DNA from: Portulaca oleracea
Lineage: Eukaryota > Streptophyta > Magnoliopsida > Caryophyllales > Portulacaceae
DNA: 64,000 nucleotides
NCBI GenBank assembly: GCA_029582165.1
Contig: CM055876.1
Location: 20,921,001-20,985,000, forward strand
Direction: 5' to 3'
The notes beneath the pieces were generated by a model. The model was not told the origin of the DNA and ran no database searches. It worked only from the letters and a program-made list of their open reading frames with translations. This document shows, piece by piece, positions 23,084 through 35,794 of the stretch (positions within the stretch are counted from its first letter, which is position 1; every line of letters begins with the position of its first letter). Made by a program: the position numbers and the translations under genes.

Positions 23084-24052
23084 TAATGCATAATGGGACC
23101 AAGGAATGATCTCATTACACAATATCTAAGGATCTTTAAAAACGAAGATAGGAATCTCCTTTCTCAAAGTTCCAAAGAACCAAAAATGGAATAGAAATGG
23201 ATGAAAAAGGATGGAAAGAACTATGAAAGATGGTTACCAAATGGATAGAAATAATGAACGAATGAACAAACGAATGATGAACGATGATGACGAATGAAGC
23301 TTGGACGAGTTTGATGAAGAACAAACGCTTCTTGTTGAATGCTTGATGAATTCTTGTTGAATTCTTGATGAATGGCACGAAATGGATGATAAATGGATGA
23401 ATAACGACGGATAGATGATGGCTTTTTAAGACTCTTGGAAGGATATAGCCACACCACCTTCAAGAGACCCTCAATTCCTTCCTTTCACCACTAAGGATGC
23501 CAACCTTAGCTAGAAGAAGGGGATAATTCGAATCCCACAAGAGAGAAACGAAAAACACCTAGCATGAAAGCTAGAATGAACACACCATGTGTTTGAAATC
23601 TAAAAATTCAATGTGAATGAATTGAATGTGTATGACTTGATTTACAAAGCACCTTAGGGGGGGTATTTATAGTAGAGGACCCTTCCCTTTGGCGTGTACA
23701 ACTTCAAGAAACTAGCCCATATTGGCTTACAACATCCTTCCTAATGCTTACATCATAGAGAAAACAATGTACTAAACTATATTACAAATATGAATAACTC
23801 CTTGGATTTTCATCCAAACTTATAGATTCTTGAACCATATGAAAGCTCTTGGAATGTAGATTAATCCTCTCTAGGATGACTTCTATGATAGCTTCATGGT
23901 CCTTGAATTAAGGAGCAAAAGTATACGACCACATGAGTTGTTCCCTTTCAAGTAGAGAGATATATGAGAGACTTGAGCTCTTCTTCCTTCTAGGTGAGTA
24001 TTAGATGTCTCCATGGTTGACCTTGATGTATAAGACCATCAATTATGCATCA
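23084..24052 (-). repeat. F 5' LTR
   Basis: 969 bp and collinear with 9173-10141. The inner end has one change in the terminal motif (TAATGCAT on the plus strand). Confidence 0.9.
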
Positions 24053-24065
24053 GTGGGGTTTAGAG

Positions 24066-24912
24066 TGATGCATATCATACTTCAATACATCAAGAGGAAG
24101 CTCTTAAAGACATCACAAACCTTCTACAACTCATTTCAAGTGGTTTCTCACATGACATCACGGGTATCTCCTACACTAAGAGATTTTTGAGCTCCTTATC
24201 TCAAGAGTCTTGAAGTTCTCATTCAGCCATATGATAGAGCTATTCTTTATGTACATTTTGGTTTTTGAATCTTTAGTATTGGAGTTTAATTTAGGAGATA
24301 TTGTATTTTCTTTAAAGTGATGTAATATGTGAGTGGGATGATGTAAGCCCTTAAGGGGCCTTTTCTTGGTGGGAGGTGACGCCTAAAGGGAGGGATTCTA
24401 CTATAAATACCCCCTTAGGTCCTTTGTAAAATACATCTCATTCATATTGAAAATAAACACAAATCTCTCTAAAGTTGCTATGCTTTAGTTTTCTCTCTAG
24501 TTTTGGCTAGAATTCGAAATCCCTTTGGGTTTTCGTGTGGAATCTTCTCTTCTAATCCAAGATTGAGCATTCTTGGGTGGTGTAAAGGAGGAGTAGGAGC
24601 TCTTGAAGATTGTGGTGTGGCTGTAGCAACTGGAGAGGCTTCGTTGCTCATTCTATCAAGTTCTTTTTCACGTCTCTCGTTTGGTTCTTTTGAATTGGTA
24701 CGTTTTTTGTTTTATCTTTTGAATTCTCTTGGTTGTCATGCATGTCTAATCATTAGAACTCTCGTTGAGCCTTCCATAATTCGTTCCTTTCATTCACATT
24801 CCATTCGATCCATTCATTTTTGAGGTTTCAACAAATCACAAGTTCTATCTTGTGAACGATCGTTTTCTTTCATTTCGTGTATGATGGATTGTTTTTGATT
24901 CATTATGCATCA
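24066..24912 (+). repeat. G 5' LTR
   Basis: 847 bp. The start is like A's (TGATGCATATCATAC), but the R/U5 part (CTTTGGGTTTTCGTGTGG) is like Z's, so this LTR type is a mosaic. TATA box TATAAATA at 24402-24409. Confidence 0.9.
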
Positions 24913-24916
24913 AAAG

Positions 24917-24928
24917 TGGTATCAGAGC
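24917..24928 (+). other. Primer-binding site of G
   Basis: TGGTATCAGAGC, four bases after the LTR end. Confidence 0.9.
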
Positions 24929-25149
24929 TTTGTTTGTTGATACCCCTCGTGTTCTTGCATGTTTTTACACCTTGTTTTCGTCCCATTTGTCACGCCACCC
25001 TAGAGTTCTTCCAAGAACTCATAAAGAACCCATCAAGAATTCATAAAGAACCCCAAGCTCCACAAAGAACCCTAAAACCAAACACAAACCTACCCAAATC
25101 CGTCCCTTACCTACGTGAGTTCTAATATTTGACATCAAGATTGAATCAA

Positions 25150-28100
25150 ATGGAAGAGTCTCAATCTAGTTCACCTAAGAATGTCGACGCTATGAGGATG
25201 CAAATTGAGATGTTGCAAAAACAATTAAAGACCTATATGGATTTGAATCGTGCTTTACAAAAGGAGTCTTTAAATGTTGATCAAGATGCTTCATATGGCA
25301 CGCCTAGTCCATTTTCAAGAAGAGGTGAACGTTTTGATTTTAGAGTTGAAATACCCGAATTTGATGGTAGTTTAGATCCGGAGGTATTTCTTGATTGGAT
25401 TCAAACTGTAGAAAGGGTGTCTGATTTGAAAGAAGTTAATGATGAGCTAAAAGTGAAGTATGTAGCATTGAAGTTGAGGAAGCACGCTTCTATTTGGTGG
25501 ACTAACTTGCAAAAGAAACGCCAAGCAAAGGGGAAGGATAAGATTCGTTCATGGGAGAAGATGAAGTCCAAATTACAAAGCAAATTCCTACCCCAAAGTT
25601 ACGTCCAAGACAACTATGTCAAACTTCAAAAGCTTGTTCAAGGATCCAAATCGGTGGAAGAGTATACCAAAGATTTTGAACATCTCCTTTGGCGTTGTGA
25701 CTTGAAGGAGAATGAGCCACAAGTTTTGGTACGTTTTCTAATTGGTTTGAATGATTGGATACGTAATGTTGTTGAGTTACATTCTTATCAATCGTTGGAT
25801 GAATTAAGTACTTTGGCCTTGAAAGTAGAAAGGCAAAGGAAAGAAAGGGAAAAGATACCATGAGCGTACCTACACAAGCCAAACCTTATACCACACGCCC
25901 ACCTACCCAAACACAATACAAAACTCCACAAAATCAGCCCCCATCCTCCCAAAAACCCTACAGCAAAACCTCACAAAATCAGCCACAAAACCCCCCCTCT
26001 AAACCCCAAGTCCAAGAATCAAGGACATTACCTCCAAGAAGATGTTTTAGGTGCGAGGTTGGGTCATGTGCATCCGAATGTCCTAACAAACGTGTAGTCT
26101 CTCTTGTTGAATATCAAAGTGCTTTATGTGTTGAACCAAGTTGCCATGAAAGTGAGTATGAAGAAGAGCAACTTGAGGAGGATGACGTTTGTGAAGAGGA
26201 AAATGTAGAAGAAGCGGATGATGGAGAATTACTTGTGTTGAGAAGGGCATTAAGCGTGGCTTCTACACCAAACGAATTGGAGCAACGTGAAACTATCTTC
26301 CATACTAGATGTACGGTTCAAGGGAAGGTATGTTCACTCATTATTGATGGTGGTAGTTGTACTAATGCGGCTTCCACTATAATGGTTGAAAAATTGAAGT
26401 TGGAAGTAAGTCCTCATCCCTCTCCTTACAACATACAATGGTTGAGTCATGGGAAGGGTATAAAGATTGATAAACGTGTGCTTATATCTTTATCCATTGG
26501 AAAGAGTTATAAAGATCAAATATGGTGTGATGTAGTACCTCTGGATGCTTGTCATATTTTGCTTGGGAGACCTTGGCTTTTTGATAGGTACGTCACACAT
26601 GATGGGAGAATGAACACTTATTCCTTCACCATCAACAAGAAGAAGATCACATTGGACCCATTGCCACCTTCTTCTATTATTCGGTCACTGACAAAAGGAA
26701 GCGAAAAGAGTCCATATTGTTTCTTTGCTAAAAGCGGATCAACATGAGTTTCATGAGCAAAGGAGTTGATTTTGGCGAATTTGCAAGAGGAACAAGCTTC
26801 CCAACTATTGACACCCACGGCTTGCCCTTGATGAGGAGATTTGGTCATTTGTTTCCAAAGACATGCCCGGCTTGCCACCAAGGAGGGACATCGAGCATAA
26901 GATTGATCTAATTCCGGGAGCTACATTACCCAACAAGCAAGCATACCGAATGAACCCCAAAGAGTTTCAAGAAGTTCAAAAGCAAGTTGATGAGCTACTC
27001 CAAAAGGGTTTAATTCGTCCAAGTATGAGCCCATGCGCCGTTCCGGTGTTACTAGTTCCAAAGAAAGATGGTACTCAACGTATGTGCATGGATTGTAGGT
27101 CCATCAACAAAATCACCATCAAATATCGTTTTCCCATTCCACGTTTGGAGGATCTTCTTGATGAACTTTATGGAAGTGTTGTGTTTTGAAAGATCGATTT
27201 GAAGAGTGGATATCATCAAATTCGCATATGTGAAGGAGATGAATGGAAAACGGCTTTCAAAACCAAAGAAGGCTTATATGAATGGTTAGTGATGCCTTTC
27301 GGTCTAACAAATGCTCCTTCTACTTTCATGAGGTTAATGAATCATGTATTGAAACCTTTGATTGGAAAGTGTGTTGTTGTATACTTTGATGACATACTTG
27401 TATATAGTAGAAGTGAGAATGATCATGTAAAGCATATAGAGCTAGTTTTGTATATCTTGGAGAAAGAAAAGCTCTACGCCAACTTGGAGAAGTGCTCTTT
27501 CTTCTCACCCAAGGTTGTCTTCCTTGGATATGTGCTCTCCAAAGATGGAATCCACGTCGACCAAGAAAAGATCAAAGCTATCCAAGAATGGCCAACAACA
27601 ACGAGTATACATGAGGTACGATCATTTCATGGTTTAGCTTCTTTCTATAGAAGATTTATCAAGAATTTCGCTACTATTATGGCTCCTATGACCGAATTGT
27701 TGAAGCAAAAGGAGTATTCTTGGAGTAAAAGCGCTCAATTGGCGTTTGAGAGCATCAAAGAAAAGTTGTGTAACGCACCTCTTCTAGTCTTGCCATGTTT
27801 TGACAAAGTATTTGAAGTAGAAGTGGATGCTAGTGGAGTTGGCATTGGTGATGTCCTTACACAAGAGGGAAGGCCAATTGCTTATTTTAGCGAGAAGTTG
27901 AACGAGGCAAAGAGGAAGTATAGTACATATGATAAAGAGTTCTATGCCATTATAAGAGCTCTTGAGCATTGGAGGCATTATTTGCTAAGTGGAGAGTTCA
28001 TTCTTCATAGTGATCATGAAGCTCTCAAATTCATCCAAGGCCAACATAAGCTTAACCCACGCCATGCCAAATGGGTTGAGTGCAATCTTGCCAAGTCACA

Positions 28101-29190
28101 TGTGTTACCTCATGGCTTATATACACCTCTACCTATCCCATATCATCCTTGGGAAGATGTGAGTTTAGACTTCGTTGTGGGTCTACCTCGAACTCAAAGA
28201 GGTAAAGACTCTATTATGGTGGTTGTAGATCGATTTTCAAAGATGGCACATTTTGTACCTTGCAACACTACATATGATGCTACGAGAGTTGCTACTTTAT
28301 ACTTTGATGAGATTGTTAAGTTGCATGGTATACCCAAGACTATGGTGAGTGATAGAGACTCTAAGTTTCTAAGTCACTTTTGGGTTACTCTTTGGAAGAA
28401 GATGGGAACAAAGCTCAAATTTAGCACGGCATGTCATCCCCAAACGGATGGACAAACTGAAGTTGTCAACCGTACCTTGGGAGCCTTATTACGAGCTTTG
28501 GTGAGTAAGGATAAGAAAAGTTGGGATACTTTGCTAAGTCATGCTGAATTTGCTTATAATCGGAGTCCAAATCGAGCTACAAAGTTATCTCCATTTGAAG
28601 TTGTGTATGCTAAGAACCCTCTCAAGCCCATGGATTCATCTCCTATAGCTACATCAACTAAATTCAGTTTTGAAGCTAATAAGAGAGTGGAGGAGATTAA
28701 GAAGTTACATGAGGAAGTTCGTAAAAAGATCATGAGGTATACTCAAAGGGTTGAAGAGAAGGTCAATCAAAAGAGGAAGAAGGTTATTTTCAAACCTGGA
28801 GACATGGTATGGATTCACCTCAAGAAAGAAAGGTTTCCAAATAGAAGAAAAGGGAAATTGAAACCAAGAAGTGATGGTCCTTTTGAGGTTATTGAGAAGA
28901 TCGGAGATAATGCTTACAAGTTGAAGTTAGATGATGGTTATGAGGGAAGTTGTACTTTCAATGTAAGTGATCTCAAACCTTATTATCAAGAAGGAGAAGA
29001 GATTCCAAGTTTGAGGACAAACTTTTCTCAAGAAGGGGTGAATGATGCATATCATACTTCAATGCATCAAGAGGAAGCTCTTAAAGACCTCACAAACCTT
29101 CTACAACTCATTTCAAGTGGTTTCTCACATGACATCACGGGTATCTCCTACACTAAGAGATTTTTTAGCTCCTTATCTCAAGAGTCTTGA
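25150..29190 (+). pseudogene. G gag-pol, multiply broken
   Basis: An autonomous-type polyprotein from ATG 25150: Gag core, damaged knuckle (CFRCEVGSCASEC), protease DGGSC, RT with YFDD, RNase H, integrase core and the LTR-overlapping tail ending at 29190. Lesions: a frameshift near 25855 in the linker; several indels at about 26690-26880 between protease and RT; a TCA to TGA stop near 27188; and an in-frame loss of about 400 bp at 28081. That last loss removes the end of RNase H and most of the integrase zinc finger (compare 50440-50850). This copy is dead and older than A. Confidence 0.92.
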
Positions 29191-29888
29191 AGTTCTCATT
29201 CAGCCATATGGTAGAGCTATTCTTTATGTACATTTTGGCTTTTGAATCTTTAGTATTCGAGTTGTATTTTAGGAGATATTGTATTTTTTTTAAAGTGATG
29301 TAATATGTGAGTGGGATGATGTAAGCCCATAAGGGGCCTTTTCTTGGTGGGAGGTGACGCCTAAAGGGGGAGGATTTCTTATAAATAGACCCCCTTAGGT
29401 CCTTTGTAAGACATCTCATTCATATTGAAAATAATCACAAATCTCTCCAAAGTTGCTATGCTTTAGTTTTCTCTCTAGTTTTGGCTAGAATTCGAAATCC
29501 CTTTGGGTTTTCGTGTGGAATCTTCTCTTCTAATCCAAGATTGAGCATTCTTGGGTGGTGTAAAGGAGGAGTAGGAGCTCTTGAAGATTGTGGTGTGGCG
29601 GTAGCAATTGGAGAGGCTTCGTTGCTCATTCTATCAAGTTCTTTTTCACGTCTCTCGTTTGGTTCTTTTGAATTGGTACGTTTTTGGTTTTATCTTTTGA
29701 ATTCTCTTGATTGTCATGCATGTCTAATCATTAGAACTCTCGTGTAGCCTTCCTTATTCGTCCCTTTTCATTCTCATTCCATTCGTTTCATGCGTTTCTT
29801 TGAGGAATCAACAATCACAAGTTCTTACTTGTGAACGATCCTTTCTCCAATTCGTGTATAATGGATTTGTTTGATTCATTATGCATCA
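29043..29888 (+). repeat. G 3' LTR
   Basis: 846 bp after the GAAGGGGTGAA tract. It abuts B's oppositely oriented LTR with no spacer. Confidence 0.9.
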
Positions 29889-30653
29889 TGAAACCTCAAA
29901 AACGAATGGATCGAATGGAATGTGAATGAAAAGGGACGAATAAAGAAGGCTACACGAGAGTTCTAATGATTAAGCATGCATGACAATCAAGAGAGTTCAA
30001 AAGACTTAAGCCAAAGCGTGCCAATCAAAAAGAACCAAACGCTTGATGTAGAACAAGATAGAATGGCAATGGAAACCTCCTTGATTGATATAGACTCACC
30101 ACAATCAACTCGATTCCCAACTCCTCCTTTGCACCATCCAAGATTGCTCCCTCTTGGACTAGAAGAGAAGATTTGATTCGAAAACCCCTCAAGGTATTCG
30201 ATCAATCTAGCTAAAACTAGAGAGAAAACTAAAGCATAGCAACTTTAGAGAGATTTGTGTTTATTTTCAATATGAATGAGATGAATTTTACAAAGGACCT
30301 AAGGGGTCTATTTGTAGGAAATCCTCCCCCTTTAGGCGTCACCTCCCACCAAGAAATGGCCCCTTAAGGGCTTACATCATCCCACTCACATATTACATCA
30401 CTTTAAAGAAAATACAATATCTCCTAAAATACAACTCCAATACTAAAGATTCAAAAGCCAAAATGTACATAAAGAATAGCTCTATCATATGGCTGAATGA
30501 GAACTTCAAGACTCTTGAGATAAGGAGCTCAAAAATCTCTTAGTGTAGGAGATACCCGTGATGTCATGTGAGAAACCACTTGAAATGAGTTGTAGACGGT
30601 TTGTGAGGTCTTTAAGAGCTTCCTCATGATGCATTGAAGTATGATATGCATCA
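29889..30653 (-). repeat. B 5' LTR, truncated
   Basis: Collinear with 4946-5709 of B's other LTR; about the first 85 bp on the inner side are missing. It ends at TSD ACATT (30654-30658). Confidence 0.9.
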
Positions 30654-30658
30654 ACATT

Positions 30659-31073
30659 GGCCCCTTTGCCACCTTCTTCTATCATTCGGCCACCCCAACA
30701 AAAGGAGCAAGAGAAGGAGTCCAATATTGTTTCTTTGCTAAAGGCGGATCAACATGAATTCCATGAGCAAAAGGAGTTGATTTTGGCTAATTTGCAAGAG
30801 GAACAAGCTTCCCCAACTCGTGAACACCCACGGCTCCAACCCATCCTAAGGAGGTTCAATCGTTTGTTCCCTAATGAGATGCCACACGGTTTGCCACCAA
30901 GAAGGGAGATAGAGCACAAGATTGATCTCATTCCCGGAGCCATCCTTCCAAACAAAGCGGCGTATAGAATGAATCCTAAAGAAGCTCAAGAGGTACAAAA
31001 ACAGGTTAATGAGCTACTTTCAAAGGGTTTGATAAGGCCTAGCATGAGTCCATGTGCCGTTCCGGTGTTACTA
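30659..31073 (+). pseudogene. Y pol fragment: protease-RT junction
   Basis: Continues Y's frame ([12 protein letters not shown]), followed by the linker and start of RT ([15 protein letters not shown]). It is open throughout and cut by X after PVLL. Confidence 0.92.
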
Positions 31074-31981
31074 TGATGCATAATGGATCAATACAAATCC
31101 ATTATACACGAAATGCTAAGGATCTTTCCACAAGTGAAAACTTGCAATAGTTGAATTTCTCACAAACAATTGTAAAAGAACTCGTTGAATTGATGTAGAA
31201 ACTTGATAGATTTTGGCAATGGAAATCTCCTTGATTGATACAGACACACCACAATCAATTTGATATCCAACTCCTCCTTTGCACCATCCAAGATTGCTCC
31301 CTCTTGGAATAGAAGAGAAGATTCAAAGGATTCTCCCTCAAGAGAACAAGATTCTAACACAAAGGTTAGAGAGAAAACAAAGCATAAGCTCTTGTTTGAT
31401 TATGTGTTTAATATTGAATGTGAATGAATACAAAGGCACCCTAGGGGGTTTATTTATACTACTCCAAGACCCCCTTGGACGTGCACTTAGGGTTCAAGAA
31501 ACCAAGAATCAACTATTACATCATATATCCTATTTATGACATCATAAAACTCCAAAATACAACTCTAGAAAGAAATTGCTATAACTCCTTCAATACTTGT
31601 CCGTTTTCAATGATTCGAAAACCATTGGAAAGCTCTTTAAATGTACTCCAATCTTTCTTTTGATGACTTCCTCAATAGATGCTTGGATTTAGAGTTATAG
31701 AGCAAAATATCGAACTATACACGATAAGGTCCTCCATTCGCTTGAATTCAATAAGGACTCTTATTGCCGAGAGTATTTTGAGCTCATTGATGACTTCCAT
31801 ATATGAGAGTAACTCCATGTAAGCTAGAATAACATCAAGGTCCTTCATGCTTGCTTCCTTGATGTATAGAGCTTAATAAACCATTGTAATTGATGATGTC
31901 GTTGATGTCTTTTGTAACTTGAAGCTAGATCAAGGTCCTCTTAGCTAACCTTGATGTATATAGCTAGGCTATTATGCATCA
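31074..31981 (-). repeat. X 3' LTR
   Basis: The element strand begins TGATGCATAATAGCC and ends CCATTATGCATCA. The inner arm near the start reads ATATACATCA as in C, so the terminal inverted repeat is only partly matched. Confidence 0.92.
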
Positions 31982-32093
31982 TTCTCCCCCGGTTAAAAAA
32001 GTTTGTCCTCAAACTTTAGACAAGACTTTCTTTTAAAAAAAAACACCATATAACTTCAATCACAAAACTTCTTTGATTCGTACTCACAAGTGA

Positions 32094-32978
32094 TCATATA
32101 AACTTCTTCTTCAAAGCCCTTCTTCCTTCTTTGTAAGATGTCTTTCCAAAAGTGTTGTTCATATCAACTTGCTTCTTCCTCTTGCTTTTCTTGAAGAGAC
32201 TACAAACTCTCTTCTTAAACGCTTTGAAATCATCATAGATTCCTTTGATGCTTGACTTGAACTTCCACTTTCTTCCAAATTTTCTCATAACTAATCCAAT
32301 GACATCATGGAACTTCAAATCTCGTTTCTTCATAGAGAATGTAGAAACCTCATATAACTTCTCAACTTCAAAGTATAGATTCACAAGCTTGTAACTCATG
32401 ATGAAGACAATAGTAAGACTTCCTTGAATCTATGGTACTTCAACCTTAGAATTCAAGCTTTCATCTCCATATAGTATAGAAGGATTGCAAATATCACAAC
32501 ATTGTAACGTTTGCTCAATGTCAACGATCATGCTAGGCCAGAAATAATACTCCTTCATCTTGTAATACATATTGAGAAGACCCAAATGATCAAAAGAACT
32601 TCCATGTACTTCCATGATTAAGAAGTCACGAATTCCACTCCTTGGAATACACAATTGATTCCCTTTGAAAAGAAATCCATGAGTAATATGAAAGGGTTGT
32701 TGATGATGCTTCTCACATACCTTGAATACTTCTTTAAAATCATCATCATCTTCATATAACTCCTTGATATATCCAAGCTCGAGTAATTTTGAATCAAACA
32801 TGTATCTCCTCGTTAGAAAACTTCCTTTAGTCAAAGGACTTGCTTCCTCCAAGTGACTTGATTTTGATGAACAAATCAAGTACTTCATCTCAAAGCATAA
32901 CGATGGCTTGTTCTCCTTATCATATGAAGCATACTCCAATAATTTGTAAGAATCACAAAGCTTAAGGATGAATCCTCC
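32094..32978 (-). pseudogene. X ORF, 3' part: integrase zinc-finger remnant and basic C-terminal domain
   Basis: The minus frame reads DSYKLLEYASYD, then the linker matching LTRRYM and DFKEVFKV, then a zinc-finger relic. There the first His is replaced (HGS..DHLGL with altered spacing) but C-x2-C remains as CDIC. No integrase core follows. A frame change near 32415 leads to MSYKLVNLYF and the basic domain with IKGIYDDFKAFKKRV and a KKSKRKKQ stretch, ending at 32094. It parallels the end of C's ORF closely. Confidence 0.85.
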
Positions 32979-32983
32979 ATGAT

Positions 32984-34033
32984 TGATGTATATTTGCCTA
33001 GCTATATACATCAAGGCCTAGCTAAAGGACCTCAATCCAGCTAGAAGCTACAAATGTCGCCTTGGGTGTCAACAACTACAAGGGTTTATTAGCTCAAGGA
33101 AGAAAGCATGAAGGAACTTGATGGTATTCTAGCTTACATGGAGTTACTCTCACATTTGGAGGACATCAATGAGCATAAATAACTCTCAAGTCCTTATTGA
33201 GAAGTCATCTCTCAGCGTGAAGGACTCCATCAAGTACAGTTCGATATTTTGCTCTATAACTCTAGATCCATACATCTATTGAGGAAATCATAAAAAGACA
33301 GATTGGAGCTCTTTCAATAAGCTTTCCAATGGTTTTTGAATCAACGAAAACGGACAAGTATTGAAGGAGTTATAGCAATTTCTTTCTAGAGTTGTATTTT
33401 AGAGTTTATGATGTCATAAATAGGATATATGATGTAATAGTTGATTCTTGGTTTCTTGAACCCTAGGTACACGTCCAAGGGGTCCCTAAAGTAGTATAAA
33501 TAGACCCCTTAGGGTGCCATTGTATTCATTCAATTCAAGTCATTCAATAAATCAAAAACAAACACAAGGTGTTGTTTTCTCTCTAGTTTTGTGCTAGAGC
33601 TTTCGTTTCTCTTGAGGGAGAACGAGTATCCCCTTCTTCTATTCTAAGATTGGCTATCTTAGATGGTGATAGGAAGGAATTGAAGAGTCTTGGAGGTGGT
33701 GTGCCTATATCCTTCAAGAGAGCTTCAAATCGCCATTATCATTCAACCATTCAACGACATTCATCAAGAACTCATCAAACATTCAATCATCTTCATTCGT
33801 TCTTCAAACGTTCAAAGAGAGTCGTTCATCATCATTCATCAATCTTCATTCCATCGTTCATCAAACTTCCATTTGATCTTGGTAAACGAATTAATCCCTC
33901 TTTTCGTTTATCTTCATCCATTATCATTCATTTTTGGATCCTTGAGAACTTTGAGAAGGGAGATTCTTATCTTCGTTTTTAAAGATCCTTAACCCTTTTG
34001 TGTAATGTGATCTTGTGATCCCATTATACATCA
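32984..34033 (+). repeat. C 5' LTR
   Basis: Runs from TGATGTATATTTGCC to CCATTATACATCA. The inverted repeat TGATGTATAT (32984-32993) / ATATACATCA (33004-33013) is at the start, and the LTR end also reads TATACATCA. Confidence 0.93.
33495..33503 (+). promoter_or_regulatory. LTR TATA box of C
   Basis: TATAAATAG followed by ACCCC, as in Y and A. Confidence 0.65.
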
Positions 34034-34037
34034 AAAT

Positions 34038-34049
34038 TGGTATCAGAGC
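34038..34049 (+). other. Primer-binding site of C
   Basis: TGGTATCAGAGC, four bases after the LTR end. Confidence 0.9.
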
Positions 34050-34310
34050 TTAGGAGATTGATTCTCTTAGTTCTTGATCCATCTTTTCACCATCTTTCCA
34101 TCACAAACCCATCCCCACAATTCCCCCATCATCACGCCACCCATGAGTTCTTCCAAGAACTCATAAAGAACTCATAAAGAACCATAAACTCCACAAAGAA
34201 CCCATAGCCCAAACACAACCCGCCCCAAATACAAACCTCTCTCGTCCTTTACCCATCCAAAACCCCTAAACCATGAATCTTGCAATCTTTTTGCACCAAG
34301 ATTGATCAAG

Positions 34311-35759
34311 ATGGACGATTCTAGCAAGAATTCCCAACGTGAGCTACAATGCTTGAAGCAACAACTTGATGATCTCACCAAACAAATGGAAGAACTTGGG
34401 ATTCTTCCAAAGGGATCAAGAAGCACAAAATCACGTGTGGTTCACTCTTCTAAGGTTGAATATGAAGCACCTTATGAATGGAATAAGCGTTCAGCAAGAA
34501 GAATGGAAATAAAGTTCAAGAAGAGTTCTTGCCCTACAAATACAAAGGAGATAACTTCAACAAGCTTGAAATAATGAAGCGAGGAAGCAAGGACGTGATT
34601 GAATATACCATAGAATTGAGGCAACTACGGAGTATGGCCTTGAGGAGAATGATCAAGACGTTTTGTTATGTTATACTCTTGGTCTTAATGATTACATTTG
34701 GTGTGTTGTTGTACATCAATCTTACATGAACTTGGAGGAGTTAAGTTCTTTAGCCCTTGATGTTGAAATAGAAGTAAAGAGTAAAGAACTTTGGGATAGA
34801 ACTCATTTTGATCATGTTGAAAGTGTATGTCAACGTCATCCTTTGAGCAACGAATTTGGAAGTGAATCATTTGATGTATTTGGCGTGTATGATGATGTTC
34901 ATGAAGTATGTGATAACCTAGGCACAAATGAGGAAGTTAATGTAGTATGTAGCGTGCCTAAAGATGAGTTTAAAGTGTATGACAATCCATTGTATGAGGA
35001 GAATAATGAAGAGTTTCAAGTATATGACAACCCATTATATGAGGAGGAAGGCGTGAATGAAGAAGTTGAATTTGCGAATGTGATGCTTTTGTTGAAAATG
35101 AGCAAGTTCAAGAAGTATGTAGTAGCATGGCTAAAGAAGTAAATGAGGTACACATAGAGGAGGATCTTGAAGTAGAGGAAATAGAAGAATTGAATGGAGG
35201 AGAGCTACGTGATGAAATGTGTTCATTGATCAGAGTAGGAGAAAGTTGTGCCATCATTGACGTTGACATTGATCTTGACCAAGATATTAGCCTCGCTACA
35301 ACAAATGTCCAAGAATTGCAAATGAAGAGTTATTCACACCATGGCAATGATCTTCATATGGATCCAAGAAGTTTAGTAAGTCTTGCTTTTTACAAGATTT
35401 GCAAAGATTCATTATATTGCAATATTACTTCTATGGATTCTTGTTATACTTTGTTGGAAGAATCAAAGTTGTATGATAGGAGTATCATGCTCCAAGAGGC
35501 GTCCTTATTACCACCTTGTGTCTCACGGCTCAAGGAGGATCAAAGTACTCTTATGGCACTTATGGAGAATAAGTATCATGAATTTGAAGAACCAAGGAGT
35601 CTCATTCTTACACCAATGGAGGTTGGAAACCGTGGGCCTATAAAGGATCAAGATCCTTTACCATCACTTGTTCTCATTTGTGAATATTTGATGAAAGACA
35701 AGCACCATCGACAAGTGACCTCTCTCACTTATCTCTTTTGGTACGTTTCTCTTCCATGA
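34311..35759 (+). pseudogene. C ORF, first half: shortened Gag and decayed protease
   Basis: ATG at 34311 (MDDSSKNSQREL). It has the coiled coil like D, half Gag core (LGLNDYIWCVVV), the remnant of a zinc knuckle (FDHVESVC, first Cys pair lost), an acidic region in which VYDNPLYEE occurs twice, and a protease relic (RVGESC for DGGSC; LLEESK for LLGRPW). At least three frame changes split it (near 34480-34570, 34665 and 35130). X preserves a complete knuckle at the same place, so the loss is specific to this copy or subfamily. Confidence 0.82.
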
Positions 35760-35794
35760 GTATTATCATGAATCGATAGCTGCCACCAAATCCT

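Larger units (their letters stand above)
9173..24052 (-). mobile_element. Element F: non-autonomous Gag-protease element
   Basis: The LTRs at 9173-10141 and 23084-24052 are both 969 bp; TSD GTGGG is at 9168-9172 and 24053-24057. The internal region (10142-10450 plus 21097-23083) encodes Gag, protease and the C-terminal basic domain, but no RT, RNase H or integrase. It is inserted in B's gag and interrupted by D. Confidence 0.93.
24066..29888 (+). mobile_element. Element G: autonomous-type Ty3/gypsy element inside B
   Basis: LTRs are at 24066-24912 and 29043-29888, with PBS at 24917 and a degraded gag-pol. The eight bases 24058-24065 are B. No matching TSD is found on the right, where B's truncated LTR begins at once; a deletion there is the simplest reading. 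Confidence 0.9.
4862..30653 (-). mobile_element. Element B: autonomous-type Ty3/gypsy element, reverse orientation
   Basis: The minus-strand element is bounded by LTRs at 4862-5709 (3' LTR) and 29889-30653 (truncated 5' LTR), with TSD ACATT on both sides. Its internal region is split by F (9173-24052) and G (24066-29888). Between G and B's 5' LTR, B's gag start, leader, PBS and about the first 85 bp of the LTR are missing. Confidence 0.9.
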
